A DNA stretch of 42,406 nt from a virus: IMG/VR virus record IMGVR_UViG_3300024255_001824, positions 1-42,406 of that record; one strand, given 5' to 3'. The position numbers were made by a program, and so were the translations under genes. The notes below the pieces were generated by a model. The model made no database searches. It saw only the letters and a list, made by a program, of their open reading frames with translations, and was not told the origin of the DNA. Positions 17,897 to 25,659 of this stretch are shown here, in pieces; position 1 is the stretch's first letter, and each line of letters begins with the position of its first letter.

Positions 17897-18341
17897 AAGA
17901 TTATATGAAGAAATTAGATCAGACGAAGGAGAAATTCTTCAAATTTATCATGACCACCTGGGCTACCCTACTATCGGTATTGGGCACTTGGTCACAACAG
18001 AAGATGAAGAGTTTGGAAAACCAACAGGTACTCACATTACGTCAGAAAGAAGCCGAGAGCTCTTCGATAGAGACGTTGAGTGTGCCATTAAGGACTGCGA
18101 ACGACTTTATGGACAGTGGCACAATTGGCCAGAGGAGGTTCAACTAATCTTAGTGAACATGGCATTTAATTTAGGTGCTACTCGTTTAGCAAAATTTAAA
18201 AATATGCAGAATATGCTGTCTCAAGGCAAATGGAAAGAGGCAGCGGCAGAAGGCCGGGACTCATTATGGTATCGGCAAGTAACTAATAGAGCTGAGAGGC
18301 TTATGACAAGACTGGAGAATATTAGTAATGGAAGTAATTGA
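17886..18341 (+). CDS. Endolysin, T4-type lysozyme (GH24)
   Basis: A 151-residue muramidase. Glu14, Asp23 and Thr29 (RSDEGEILQIYHDHLGYPTIGIGH) have the same spacing as the catalytic Glu11, Asp20 and Thr26 of T4 lysozyme. No signal peptide is present, so a holin is needed for release. Its 3' end overlaps the M15-type peptidase gene by 14 nt. Confidence 0.92.
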   Translation: MNRERLYEEIRSDEGEILQIYHDHLGYPTIGIGHLVTTEDEEFGKPTGTHITSERSRELFDRDVECAIKDCERLYGQWHNWPEEVQLILVNMAFNLGATRLAKFKNMQNMLSQGKWKEAAAEGRDSLWYRQVTNRAERLMTRLENISNGSN

Positions 18342-18831
18342 TTCCACAACCCTGTACAAAGATCAAAGATTTTTTCTAAACGAACAATCTTGGGAGAAAT
18401 TAGAAAAAGTAGATCCTAGGCTTGCTCTCGTAGTTCAACACGCAATCGGTATGTCCGACGTACAGTTTCAAGTTTTAGAAGGAAAACGAACGCGTGAGGA
18501 ACATGAGTTTTTATACTCAAAAGGTGCTACTCAAGACGCAATGCATAGCGCGCATTTTTATGGTTTAGCAGTAGATTTGATTGTATTTTTAGGAAATCGT
18601 CCAATTCTTGAAGTAGAGCCCTACCGAGATATTGCTCAGTGTATGCAGTACGCAGCAGAGCATGTAGGAGTTCCGATTCAATGGGGAGGTGCTCCTCAAA
18701 TGGAAGACCTCAGAGATAATAAAGAGTTTTACGAAGATTTAACAAACAACTTTTTTGATTTATGTAGGGGCGCAGATATGCCTAGAACACCTACTATAAG
18801 CCCACATCATTTCGAGATACCCGTAGAATAA
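18328..18831 (+). CDS. M15-type peptidase (L-Ala-D-Glu or D-Ala-D-Ala peptidase)
   Basis: A 167-residue protein with EGKRTREEH, SAHFYGLAVDLIVF (SxHxxGxAxD zinc motif) and a late PHHFEI (second His pair). These are the zinc and catalytic landmarks of VanY/T5-endolysin-type M15 peptidases. Together with the lysozyme it would cut both sugar and peptide bonds of the wall. Confidence 0.85.
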   Translation: MEVIDSTTLYKDQRFFLNEQSWEKLEKVDPRLALVVQHAIGMSDVQFQVLEGKRTREEHEFLYSKGATQDAMHSAHFYGLAVDLIVFLGNRPILEVEPYRDIAQCMQYAAEHVGVPIQWGGAPQMEDLRDNKEFYEDLTNNFFDLCRGADMPRTPTISPHHFEIPVE

Positions 18832-18834
18832 ATG

Positions 18835-18863
18835 TTGACTTTATTTTTCAATTAGTGTATAAT
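18835..18863 (+). promoter_or_regulatory. Sigma70-type promoter
   Basis: TTGACT (18835-18840), 17-nt spacer, TATAAT (18858-18863). Drives the gene at 18884 and those after it. Confidence 0.85.
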
Positions 18864-18883
18864 ATACGCTGATTGGAGGACTT

Positions 18884-19480
18884 ATGAATTTATTTTTTCT
18901 TGACGAAGATTTCGATGCGAATGCCGAAAGTCACGTCGACAAGCACATTGTAAAAATGCCCTTGGAAGTAGCTCAGATATGTTGCACTTGTATCTGGATT
19001 GATCTAGTCCTGGGGTTTATTCCTCGCGCTCTTACTAAAGAGGAAACGGCAATTCTGAATGAAGCGAAAGCTCCCGAGAAGCCACTCAAGCCAGAAGAGC
19101 GTACCGTTACACCTTACCTACCGATGATGTACAATCATCCCTGCACTATTTGGGCACGTAGTTCACTTGATAACTATGAGTGGACTCACTGCTATGGAAA
19201 TGCTTTGGGAGAAGAATATCGTTACCGATATGGAAAACAACACAAATCAGTCACAGTCATTAATGAGCTACCCGATCCTATCAAAATGGAAAGACTTGGA
19301 TTTACCACTTTCGGATTGGCAATGCCAGACGTGCTCAAAGACTATGACAATCCTATACAGTCTTATCGTGACTACTATCATCTCGATAAGGCTACTTTCG
19401 CCAGTTGGACTGGGAGATCTGCCCCCGCATGGTGGGATGATTCTCTCGCAGATTACGAGGCAAGGATCACGAGAAAATAA
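18884..19480 (+). CDS. Conserved phage protein (Pyr_excise-like?)
   Basis: A 198-residue protein with DKHIVKMPLEVAQICCT near the start, then YNHPCTIWARSSLDNYEW and PIQSYRDYYHLDKATFASWTGRSAPAWW. This family is common in T4-like and marine phages. It has a faint likeness to pyrimidine-dimer glycosylase-type proteins (CDKHVVKMxxExAQ), so a DNA-repair role has been suggested for relatives. The catalytic role is unproven. Own promoter; first gene of a five-gene run. Confidence 0.7.
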   Translation: MNLFFLDEDFDANAESHVDKHIVKMPLEVAQICCTCIWIDLVLGFIPRALTKEETAILNEAKAPEKPLKPEERTVTPYLPMMYNHPCTIWARSSLDNYEWTHCYGNALGEEYRYRYGKQHKSVTVINELPDPIKMERLGFTTFGLAMPDVLKDYDNPIQSYRDYYHLDKATFASWTGRSAPAWWDDSLADYEARITRK

Positions 19481-19642
19481 ATGAAAAAGAAAAAAAGTTA
19501 TAATCACCTTAAACTGGTAGCTTCTCGCTCCGGTCTATCAAAAGTAGACGACCAATATTTAGAGTTAGAGAAGCAACGAGAAGAAATCGAAGAACAAGCA
19601 AGATTAATTGCTGAAATGTATGGAGAACCAGACGAAGAATGA
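19481..19642 (+). CDS. Small coiled-coil protein (53 aa)
   Basis: Begins MKKKKSYNHLKLVASRSGLS, then an acidic coiled coil (ELEKQREEIEEQARLIAEMY). ATGA overlap with the membrane protein gene that follows. Function unknown. Confidence 0.6.
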   Translation: MKKKKSYNHLKLVASRSGLSKVDDQYLELEKQREEIEEQARLIAEMYGEPDEE

Positions 19643-19929
19643 AAAAATTAGGCTTTTGGGTGTATGACACCTATAATTTCTTTTTCAGTCTCAAAGTAAA
19701 CCCTTTACGACATATACCAAATGCGTTTACACAGTACATACTGATGTTTTATCTGTCGGTTATGTGGACTGTCGTATTTACGTTTTGGACTGGGTATAGT
19801 ATTTATTTTGGTATTGGAAGTGTAGGAGGGCACTTATTAGTAATTAGCGCATTTTTTATTACTGCCCTTACTTTTCGAGATGCAGAAAAGAATGGGCATC
19901 TTTGGGTTCAAAGAGATCAGCAATCATGA
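19639..19929 (+). CDS. Two-span membrane protein (96 aa)
   Basis: Begins MKKLGFWVYDTYNFFFSLKV. Hydrophobic spans lie at about residues 31-53 (YILMFYLSVMWTVVFTFW) and 58-78 (GSVGGHLLVISAFFITAL). Coupled by overlap at both ends. No family recognised with confidence. Confidence 0.65.
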   Translation: MKKLGFWVYDTYNFFFSLKVNPLRHIPNAFTQYILMFYLSVMWTVVFTFWTGYSIYFGIGSVGGHLLVISAFFITALTFRDAEKNGHLWVQRDQQS

Positions 19930-20096
19930 GTACTTTTGATATTGTAGAAGTGTTTTATGCTGAAAACGAAAGAGTGTATAGAGTAATAGAAAAAACACCC
20001 GATGGACAAATACGAGATATTGCACGGCTTACTAGCAGAGAAAAAGCCGAACATTATATAGATGCTTATCAACCACAACTAGAGCCGGAGGAATAA
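19926..20096 (+). CDS. Small hypothetical protein (56 aa)
   Basis: Begins MSTFDIVEVFYAENERVYRV and ends QLEPEE. The ATG overlaps the upstream stop (ATGA), so the longer frame from 19902 is rejected. A beta-hairpin then helix (SREKAEHYIDAY) resembles small substrate- or nucleic-acid-binding modules; unknown. Confidence 0.6.
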   Translation: MSTFDIVEVFYAENERVYRVIEKTPDGQIRDIARLTSREKAEHYIDAYQPQLEPEE

Positions 20097-20098
20097 TT

Positions 20099-20485
20099 AT
20101 GGGAGTAACTCTTGGAAAGTATAATTCTAAGTTGCTAAATGTAGAGCACCCTCCCCACTATAAAGCACATCCTAGTGGGGTTGAGTGTATTCAAATTACA
20201 GAACATATGAACTTTTGTTTGGGAAACGCTATAAAGTATGTTTGGAGAGCAGGGGTAAAGAGTAAGGATCCTGTCGAAGATTTAAGTAAAGCAGTCTGGT
20301 ATATTAATAGGGAGATAGCAAAAATTGAGAAGAATCAAGAAGAAAGAGTCCGAGAACTTGTCCGATACGAATATACAGAAAGTAATAACCCTTCTAGCTG
20401 GCACACCGGCTATTTCCAAAAAGGAAGCCTGTGGTATCCTGAATATAGCATACAATACAGCACGACTTCAGAAGATCATAGATGA
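20099..20485 (+). CDS. DUF3310-like protein (SaV-type)
   Basis: HPPHYKAHPSGVECIQITEHMNFCLGNAIKYVWRAG, then DLSKAVWYINREI fits DUF3310, sometimes called a phage nucleotide kinase, although kinase motifs are not visible. The conserved domain ends near residue 75; the rest overlaps the HTH regulator gene for about 160 nt, so the true gene may have been extended or truncated here. Confidence 0.7.
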   Translation: MGVTLGKYNSKLLNVEHPPHYKAHPSGVECIQITEHMNFCLGNAIKYVWRAGVKSKDPVEDLSKAVWYINREIAKIEKNQEERVRELVRYEYTESNNPSSWHTGYFQKGSLWYPEYSIQYSTTSEDHR

Positions 20486-21017
20486 CTTTCTGGAGACGCA
20501 AGCGTATAGACAAAAACGAAAGTCACAAAACAGAGGAAAATCAGCAACTCGAGAGGAAGTGGGAGATGCGGTTACTCGATTCTTATCCGGCGACTCAATC
20601 TCAGAAATCGCAGGAGGACTTTATCGTTCATCCGGATTTGTTAAAAGCATCATCGAGAGGATGGGCGTACCTCAAAAAGACGAAGGAAGGTATGATTTTC
20701 TTCCAGAAGAATGCGTGGCAGAATCCTTCGAAAAAGGGGAAATAGTCTGGTCGGCCAAATATCATGGCCCTGCCATAATTCGGGCCGAGCTGTCAGTAGA
20801 TTATCAAGCTGAGCTTCCAGGGTATAAAGATGTAAACTACGAAAGTAAGTACGGTAGCAAAGCCTATAAGATCTGGGTACTAGAAAAAGTAGATGATGAC
20901 TATAGCGAACGTTGGACTACTGCCACTGGAGGCGGTTTTACTGCTACACAGCTTGCGTATGATTTAGGCAAGCTGTCTCACCTTAAACAATATGGAGTCG
21001 ACCTTAGTCGAATTTAG
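20325..21017 (+). CDS. HTH regulatory-type protein (230 aa)
   Basis: The N-terminal part has an HTH-like run (TPAISKKEACGILNIAYNTARLQKIIDDFL), then a second (DSISEIAGGLYRSSGFVKSIIERMGV). The C-terminal half (about 130-230) is an alpha/beta domain with GEIVWSAKYHGPAII and YKIWVLEKVDDDYSERW. The start is probably TTG at 20325; another TTG lies 11 codons later. It is followed directly by the helicase-like gene. A DNA-binding role is inferred. Confidence 0.65.
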   Translation: MRRIKKKESENLSDTNIQKVITLLAGTPAISKKEACGILNIAYNTARLQKIIDDFLETQAYRQKRKSQNRGKSATREEVGDAVTRFLSGDSISEIAGGLYRSSGFVKSIIERMGVPQKDEGRYDFLPEECVAESFEKGEIVWSAKYHGPAIIRAELSVDYQAELPGYKDVNYESKYGSKAYKIWVLEKVDDDYSERWTTATGGGFTATQLAYDLGKLSHLKQYGVDLSRI

Positions 21018-22619
21018 ATGAAAAAAACAAAGTTATCTACTAGTATACATGCAGTATTATCAAAAGAATGTCAATCAGGAAAAACTACTTGGGTTATTAA
21101 CAAGATTCTCGATGAGCAAGACTGTGATCACTTTTTGTTTACCTATGATAAAACTCCGGTTCTACAAGATGCTATAGGTAAGTTCTATGGCGAAGCAGAA
21201 AAAAGAGGTATATCTCAAAAACTTATTACAGATAAAAAAGATCTAAAGAAAGTTCAGAGAGATAGACTGAAAGGCGAACTGTACCCTGTTGTTTGTATAT
21301 TTTTTGGAAATATTGGACACTTTATGGCTGCTAAAGCATTACTATCGATGAGTAAGCATACAGGAGTACCTCAGCATGTATACCTTGATGAGATTCATAG
21401 ATACACTCTAGGGGAGGATATGGGGTCTGATGTTCAAATAGACAACTTTGTAAATGAACTACTAAAAAATAATCAATGTGACCATTTATGGTGTATCAGT
21501 GCTACGGCCCATGACTTACTTCATACAGATTTAGAATTTAGTGGAGACTCTATAGTTCTTAAACCTTACCCAAGATTTAAAGGGCTAAGACAGGCTCATT
21601 GGATTACACTTGACGAGCATGTATTTAAACAGTTATTAGACTCTTATAGTAAGTATAAGAATGAAGGCATAGATTCTGATCTTCCAGAAGAAATATACGA
21701 AGTACTAGATGTTTATGCCGCCCAAGATATGTTAATTAATCTTAATCCAGAGCAAAAGTTTCATGAGTGGATGGCAAGTAAAATTGTTGATGGGGGCTCC
21801 TACAATGGTACAATAAAAAGTTTAAGTGGAAACTTTATTGGTAAGTATTCAATGGCTATGAGTACTACTTTTCCCGATCATAATAAAATTTTGTACTATA
21901 ACAAAATGAGCAATTCAACCCAAGTAGGTGCAGTAGTGCAAGAGCTAGGAAGAACTAATGGGCGAAAAACTCCAGTAATTATTACAACAGAAAAAGTAAA
22001 AAAAGCCGTTCTAAGTTACTTAGAGTATAATGATAGTATTATTGCCCAAGAAATTTACAAACTACCAGCGCAGGCTAGACAAAATTGGCTTAGTTCATAC
22101 GAGCACGTAAATCCTCACATTATACCCGGAAGAAAGCACAAAAAGAATAGAGTAATAAGTTGTTTTACTACAAATACTGAAGGAAGTGAAGATACCTGTA
22201 ATGAAGACTTTTACCAATTATTTTTACCGGACATATACTTCGGCATAGAATGGACAGGTAAAGCAGTCGGAATAGCGATAAAAAATGCAATTAAAGAAAG
22301 GGATCCTATGCTTTATGAGCGTATAAAAGATATGCCATATGCAACAGACACAGACACTAGAAGTGATGGGGATCTGTGGGTCAAGAAAAGAGAAGCAGAA
22401 CCTCAAGTTAGATTTGGAAAAGATTGGTCACGTCCCGGGTATATATCTATAGTAGTCCGTAGAACTATGGATAAGGGTTTTGAGTCTTTTTATGATGTAA
22501 CAGGAAATCTGTATACTAATAAAACAGAAAACATAGGATTTGTCCATACACTTAAAACCTTTGAAAAAATGAAAGAAGCAGAAGCAAGGATACATGCAGA
22601 ACTTCAACTACTTAACTAA
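21018..22619 (+). CDS. Divergent SF2 helicase-like P-loop protein (533 aa)
   Basis: Walker A is ECQSGKTTWVINK, Walker B is VYLDEIHRYT (DEIH box), motif III-like is CISATAHDL, and a motif VI-like QELGRTNGRKTP lies around residue 312. These give the order of an SF2 helicase, but the C-terminal 200 residues have no landmark I know. It is distinct from the UvsW-type helicase at 31953. It starts one base after the regulator stop and ends just before a promoter. Function unknown; DNA remodelling is plausible. Confidence 0.6.
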   Translation: MKKTKLSTSIHAVLSKECQSGKTTWVINKILDEQDCDHFLFTYDKTPVLQDAIGKFYGEAEKRGISQKLITDKKDLKKVQRDRLKGELYPVVCIFFGNIGHFMAAKALLSMSKHTGVPQHVYLDEIHRYTLGEDMGSDVQIDNFVNELLKNNQCDHLWCISATAHDLLHTDLEFSGDSIVLKPYPRFKGLRQAHWITLDEHVFKQLLDSYSKYKNEGIDSDLPEEIYEVLDVYAAQDMLINLNPEQKFHEWMASKIVDGGSYNGTIKSLSGNFIGKYSMAMSTTFPDHNKILYYNKMSNSTQVGAVVQELGRTNGRKTPVIITTEKVKKAVLSYLEYNDSIIAQEIYKLPAQARQNWLSSYEHVNPHIIPGRKHKKNRVISCFTTNTEGSEDTCNEDFYQLFLPDIYFGIEWTGKAVGIAIKNAIKERDPMLYERIKDMPYATDTDTRSDGDLWVKKREAEPQVRFGKDWSRPGYISIVVRRTMDKGFESFYDVTGNLYTNKTENIGFVHTLKTFEKMKEAEARIHAELQLLN

Positions 22620-22628
22620 AAAAACTTC

Positions 22629-22657
22629 TTGACTTTCATCTTCAATAGAAGTATAAT
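22629..22657 (+). promoter_or_regulatory. Sigma70-type promoter
   Basis: TTGACT (22629-22634), 17-nt spacer, TATAAT (22652-22657). Drives the HTH gene at 22770. Confidence 0.85.
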
Positions 22658-22769
22658 ATGTGTATTGAAGATGAGGAAACCAATGGGATTTCGTTTTTAT
22701 AAACAACAACTAGCCGCGACAGGAATGTGTCCTGGCGCAAAACTTACACAACTTAGAAGGAAACGTAAA

Positions 22770-23138
22770 ATGGCATGGGACGACGATAAGAAGGCACAAG
22801 CTGTAGCTATGTATGAAGCAGCTGACCCTACTCCCGAAACATCAATGGAAATTGTCAAAGACATTGCGGATGAACTGGAAGAGTCACCTAATGGTGTTCG
22901 TATGATTCTTACCAAAGCTGGTGTCTATGTAAAGAAGAGCCCCGCTTCTGGTGGCAGCAAGGCAGCCTCGAATGGTGGTAGCGGCGCTCGAGTATCAAAA
23001 GCCGCCGCTCAAGAAGCTCTGATTGCTGCTATTAGCGATTCAGGTCAATCTGTGGATGAAGAAATCATTAGCAAGTTGACAGGCAAAGCTGCACAATACT
23101 TTACTACAGTATTAAATGCGGTAAACTCCGCAGGCTAA
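22770..23138 (+). CDS. Small HTH protein, family member C
   Basis: MAWDDDKKAQAVAMYEAA, then MEIVKDIADELEESPNGVRMILTKAGVYVKK matches the HTH layout of members A and B. A Gly/Ser/Ala-rich linker leads to a C-terminal helix region (AAAQEALIAAIS). AGAAGGAAACGTAAA precedes the ATG. The frame is open upstream to 22683, so an N-terminal extension (MGFRFYKQQL) is possible, but the family starts at this Met. Codons suggest strong expression. Confidence 0.75.
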   Translation: MAWDDDKKAQAVAMYEAADPTPETSMEIVKDIADELEESPNGVRMILTKAGVYVKKSPASGGSKAASNGGSGARVSKAAAQEALIAAISDSGQSVDEEIISKLTGKAAQYFTTVLNAVNSAG

Positions 23139-23150
23139 CCTATTCTCTAA

Positions 23151-23195
23151 AGTAACCCCCGAAACTCTTGTTTCGGGGGTTACTTGCATTTTATT
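23151..23195 (+). terminator. Strong terminator, 15-bp stem
   Basis: Perfect arms 23151-23165 and 23170-23184 around a TCTT loop, followed by a T-rich tail. It closes the single-gene unit of HTH member C. Confidence 0.9.
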
Positions 23196-23251
23196 ATTAT
23201 AACCTGGACAGCACAGCAAAAAATTTTGCTAACCTACCAAAAGGAGTAATA

Positions 23252-23518
23252 ATGAAAAAGGAAGAATTAGCAAATCTAATACGTGATTATGGGGACGCAA
23301 TAATCACGTATCGAAGTGAAAAGTCGAATAAACTCAAGTATAATGTTTGTACATTAGACTTTTCTACGCCTTATATTCAAGAAAAAAAGAACAGAGCTAA
23401 AGAGTCCTCAAGTACGTTACTTACGTTTTGTTGGGATACGGATTCGTATCGCCTATTAAAACCCTCCAACGTAACAAGTGTCGTACCTCTTTCATCCGTT
23501 CTTAGAAATGAGAGGTAG
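23252..23518 (+). CDS. Conserved small phage protein (88 aa)
   Basis: Begins MKKEELANLIRDYGDAIITY. Includes NKLKYNVCTLDFSTPYIQ and TFCWDTDSYRLLKPSNVTSVVPLSS. AAAGGAG lies 7 nt before this ATG, a better start than the frame's first Met at 23168. I recall FCWDTDSxRLLxPxNVTSVVPLSS from marine phages, without function. Confidence 0.65.
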   Translation: MKKEELANLIRDYGDAIITYRSEKSNKLKYNVCTLDFSTPYIQEKKNRAKESSSTLLTFCWDTDSYRLLKPSNVTSVVPLSSVLRNER

Positions 23519-23524
23519 ATAGTT

Positions 23525-23827
23525 ATGGAACTATACGCTTCTCCAGAAGTATATGAAAAAGTAATACACTATGACGAAGGCCGAGAACTTCAAGTAAGAC
23601 TAACTATTAGTAATTTTCGGGGCGTAGAGTATTTACATCTAAGAAAATATTTTTTAAGCTTTGAGGAAGAGTGGCTTCCCACTCCTGACGGCATAGCATT
23701 TCCCCTAGATATGGATAACTCCAGGGAGTTGTTTTGTGGGCTAGTAGAAATTTTATCCTTAGCAGAAAGCAAAGAGATTATTCAAGAACATTTTTCAGAA
23801 CTTTTAAGTACGGTATACACAAAATAA
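23525..23827 (+). CDS. PC4-like ssDNA-binding/coactivator protein
   Basis: A 100-residue protein. The core RLTISNFRGVEYLHLRKYFLSFEEEWLPTPDGIAF matches the PC4 fold (a beta sheet with FRGxxYxxIRxYxxxxxxWxPTxxGI) followed by a C-terminal helix. PC4-like phage proteins bind ssDNA as dimers. It precedes the ligase genes. Confidence 0.75.
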   Translation: MELYASPEVYEKVIHYDEGRELQVRLTISNFRGVEYLHLRKYFLSFEEEWLPTPDGIAFPLDMDNSRELFCGLVEILSLAESKEIIQEHFSELLSTVYTK

Positions 23828-23830
23828 TTC

Positions 23831-23859
23831 TTGACTTTTCTTTCTTCTTTCTGTATAAT
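23831..23859 (+). promoter_or_regulatory. Sigma70-type promoter before ligase N-terminal gene
   Basis: TTGACT (23831-23836), 17-nt spacer, TATAAT (23854-23859). Confidence 0.85.
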
Positions 23860-23882
23860 ATATGGTCTAAGTGGGAGAAAGT

Positions 23883-24827
23883 ATGAAAGAATTTTTTGAA
23901 AAATGCGAAGCTGCATATTTTGCAGGATGTCCGATTATTTCAGACGCAGAGTATGATGCGCTTGTAGCAAAGTGGAATCGTGATTCTGTTGGCTATAAAG
24001 TCACAGATGGAGTTCCTCATTTATACAAGATGTATTCTCTTCAAAAATATTTTGAATTAACTGACGCCCCCGATACTGCGGAGTACGTTTGTACCCCCAA
24101 GTTGGATGGGGCGGCCGTGTCTTTACTATATGTAAATGGACACTTCGCACTTGGCTTGACACGAGGGGACGGTAATCTTGGCCGAGACATTACCCTCAAA
24201 CTGGAAGAGTTAGTACCTGCAACAATTCCTATGAAAGGAAATGTTCAGATTACTGGCGAAGTAGTTTGTCCCTCGACTGTCTCCAATGCCCGTAATGTCG
24301 CAGCGGGGTCGCTAAACCTCAAAGACATACATGAGTTTCGAGAGAGATCTCGAAATTTAGTCTTTGTTGCTTACGATATCCAGTTTGAGAATGACTACTC
24401 AAATTACAGCGATGCTATGAATGCATTGGCCCATGAAGGCTTTAATGTTGTTACGACCTTCAATGCTAGTAATTATCCTACGGATGGTCTAGTTTACCGT
24501 CTTAACAATCAGAAAGACTTCCAAAGAATGGGACATACAGCTCACCATCCTCGCGGTGCTTTTGCTCTTAAAGAACAGAAGGAGGGGGTGTATACAGAAT
24601 TGCTCGATGTTGTGTGGCAAGTTGGCAAGTCAGGCGTAGTCAGCCCAGTTGCTATTCTTCGTCCAGTTGAAGTGGAAGGTGCCGTTGTGAGCAGGGCAAC
24701 TCTACACAATATTGAGTACATTCGCAGTTTAGAACTAGAGATAGGCTGTACTGTAGAAGTTATTCGGAGCGGTGAAATTATACCCCGAATTGTTCGCAGA
24801 GTAGACCACCCAAAAAATAGTTCTTGA
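23883..24827 (+). CDS. ligA: NAD-dependent DNA ligase, N-terminal subunit
   Basis: 314 residues holding the NMN-binding domain (DAEYDALVAKW), the nucleotidyltransferase domain with catalytic CTPKLDGAAVSL (KxDG), TRGDGNLGRDIT and VQITGEVV, and an OB-type region (CTVEVIRSGEIIPRI). It lacks the zinc finger, HhH and BRCT parts, which are in the next gene. Seals nicks using NAD+. The ATG at 23883 has GGGAG before it. Its stop codon overlaps the -35 of the following promoter. Confidence 0.9.
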   Translation: MKEFFEKCEAAYFAGCPIISDAEYDALVAKWNRDSVGYKVTDGVPHLYKMYSLQKYFELTDAPDTAEYVCTPKLDGAAVSLLYVNGHFALGLTRGDGNLGRDITLKLEELVPATIPMKGNVQITGEVVCPSTVSNARNVAAGSLNLKDIHEFRERSRNLVFVAYDIQFENDYSNYSDAMNALAHEGFNVVTTFNASNYPTDGLVYRLNNQKDFQRMGHTAHHPRGAFALKEQKEGVYTELLDVVWQVGKSGVVSPVAILRPVEVEGAVVSRATLHNIEYIRSLELEIGCTVEVIRSGEIIPRIVRRVDHPKNSS

Positions 24828-24852
24828 CTTTTAACTCAATTTTTCGTATAAT
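24824..24852 (+). promoter_or_regulatory. Sigma70-type promoter between the two ligase halves
   Basis: TTGACT (24824-24829), 17-nt spacer, TATAAT (24847-24852). It lets the C-terminal subunit be transcribed separately. Confidence 0.85.
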
Positions 24853-24879
24853 ATATTCTATATTTTCGGAGTTCTATAA

Positions 24880-25659
24880 ATGTTCATAGAGATCGTACCA
24901 CCTACGGAATGTCCGTCTTGTTGTGGCGAGCTTACTTTTGTTCGTGATATTTTATACTGCCTTAATGGTACGTGTCAAGCACAAACATCAAAAAAGATTG
25001 AACACTTTGCAAAAACTCTGAAGATTAAGGGTTTAGGCCCTGCAACTATAGAGAGGTTAGAAATCGAAGACTTTGATGAGATTTACGGATTTACTGTTGA
25101 AGAACTGTGTCATAAATTAGGTGACAAAATTGGAACGAAGTTGTTCCAAGAAATCTGTAACTCTGCTTCGGCTCCTCTTGATATGGTACTTCCTGCTTTT
25201 GGCATCCATTTAATCGGAAAAACGGCAACGAAGAAGCTGTCTGAGACTGTGCAATCCATTACTGAAATTACACCAGACACTTGTAAGCGTGCCGGATTAG
25301 GACCTAAAGCTACGGAAAGTCTATGTACGTGGTTAGACGAAGAGTTTTACTGTTTTTATGACGGTGTTTTACCGTTTGATTACAAGTTTTTGCCGACAGT
25401 TGACTCTCTGCCGTCGTTAATGGATAGAGGGGTTGTTTGCATAACTGGAAAGCTTAAAAGTTTTAAGACTAAGGCCCAGGCAGGGACAGCACTCACTAAC
25501 CTTGGCTATGTAGTAAAGTCTAACCTTACAAAAGATGTAACGATTCTAGTAAATGAGAGTGGTATGGAGTCGTCTAAAACTAAACAAGCCAGACAAACTG
25601 GCATAACTATCATAACGGATTTAAAATCCTATTTGGAGAAAAAATATGGCACTTCCTAA
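24880..25659 (+). CDS. ligB: NAD-dependent DNA ligase, C-terminal subunit
   Basis: 259 residues beginning MFIEIVPPTECPSCCGELTF. A zinc finger (CPSCC, then CLNGTC) is followed by helix-hairpin-helix repeats (KIKGLGPATIERL, FGIHLIGKTATKKL, AGLGPKATESL). A BRCT domain follows (GVVCITGKLKSFKTKAQ to the end). It completes the ligase; phage T5 also has a two-gene NAD ligase. It overlaps the multi-HTH gene by 14 nt. Confidence 0.88.
   Translation: MFIEIVPPTECPSCCGELTFVRDILYCLNGTCQAQTSKKIEHFAKTLKIKGLGPATIERLEIEDFDEIYGFTVEELCHKLGDKIGTKLFQEICNSASAPLDMVLPAFGIHLIGKTATKKLSETVQSITEITPDTCKRAGLGPKATESLCTWLDEEFYCFYDGVLPFDYKFLPTVDSLPSLMDRGVVCITGKLKSFKTKAQAGTALTNLGYVVKSNLTKDVTILVNESGMESSKTKQARQTGITIITDLKSYLEKKYGTS

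Noticed and set aside
20482-20745. Plus-strand 87-codon frame
   Set aside because: Lies wholly within the HTH regulator gene in another frame; its composition (WRRKRIDKNES) is not supported by a ribosome-binding site.
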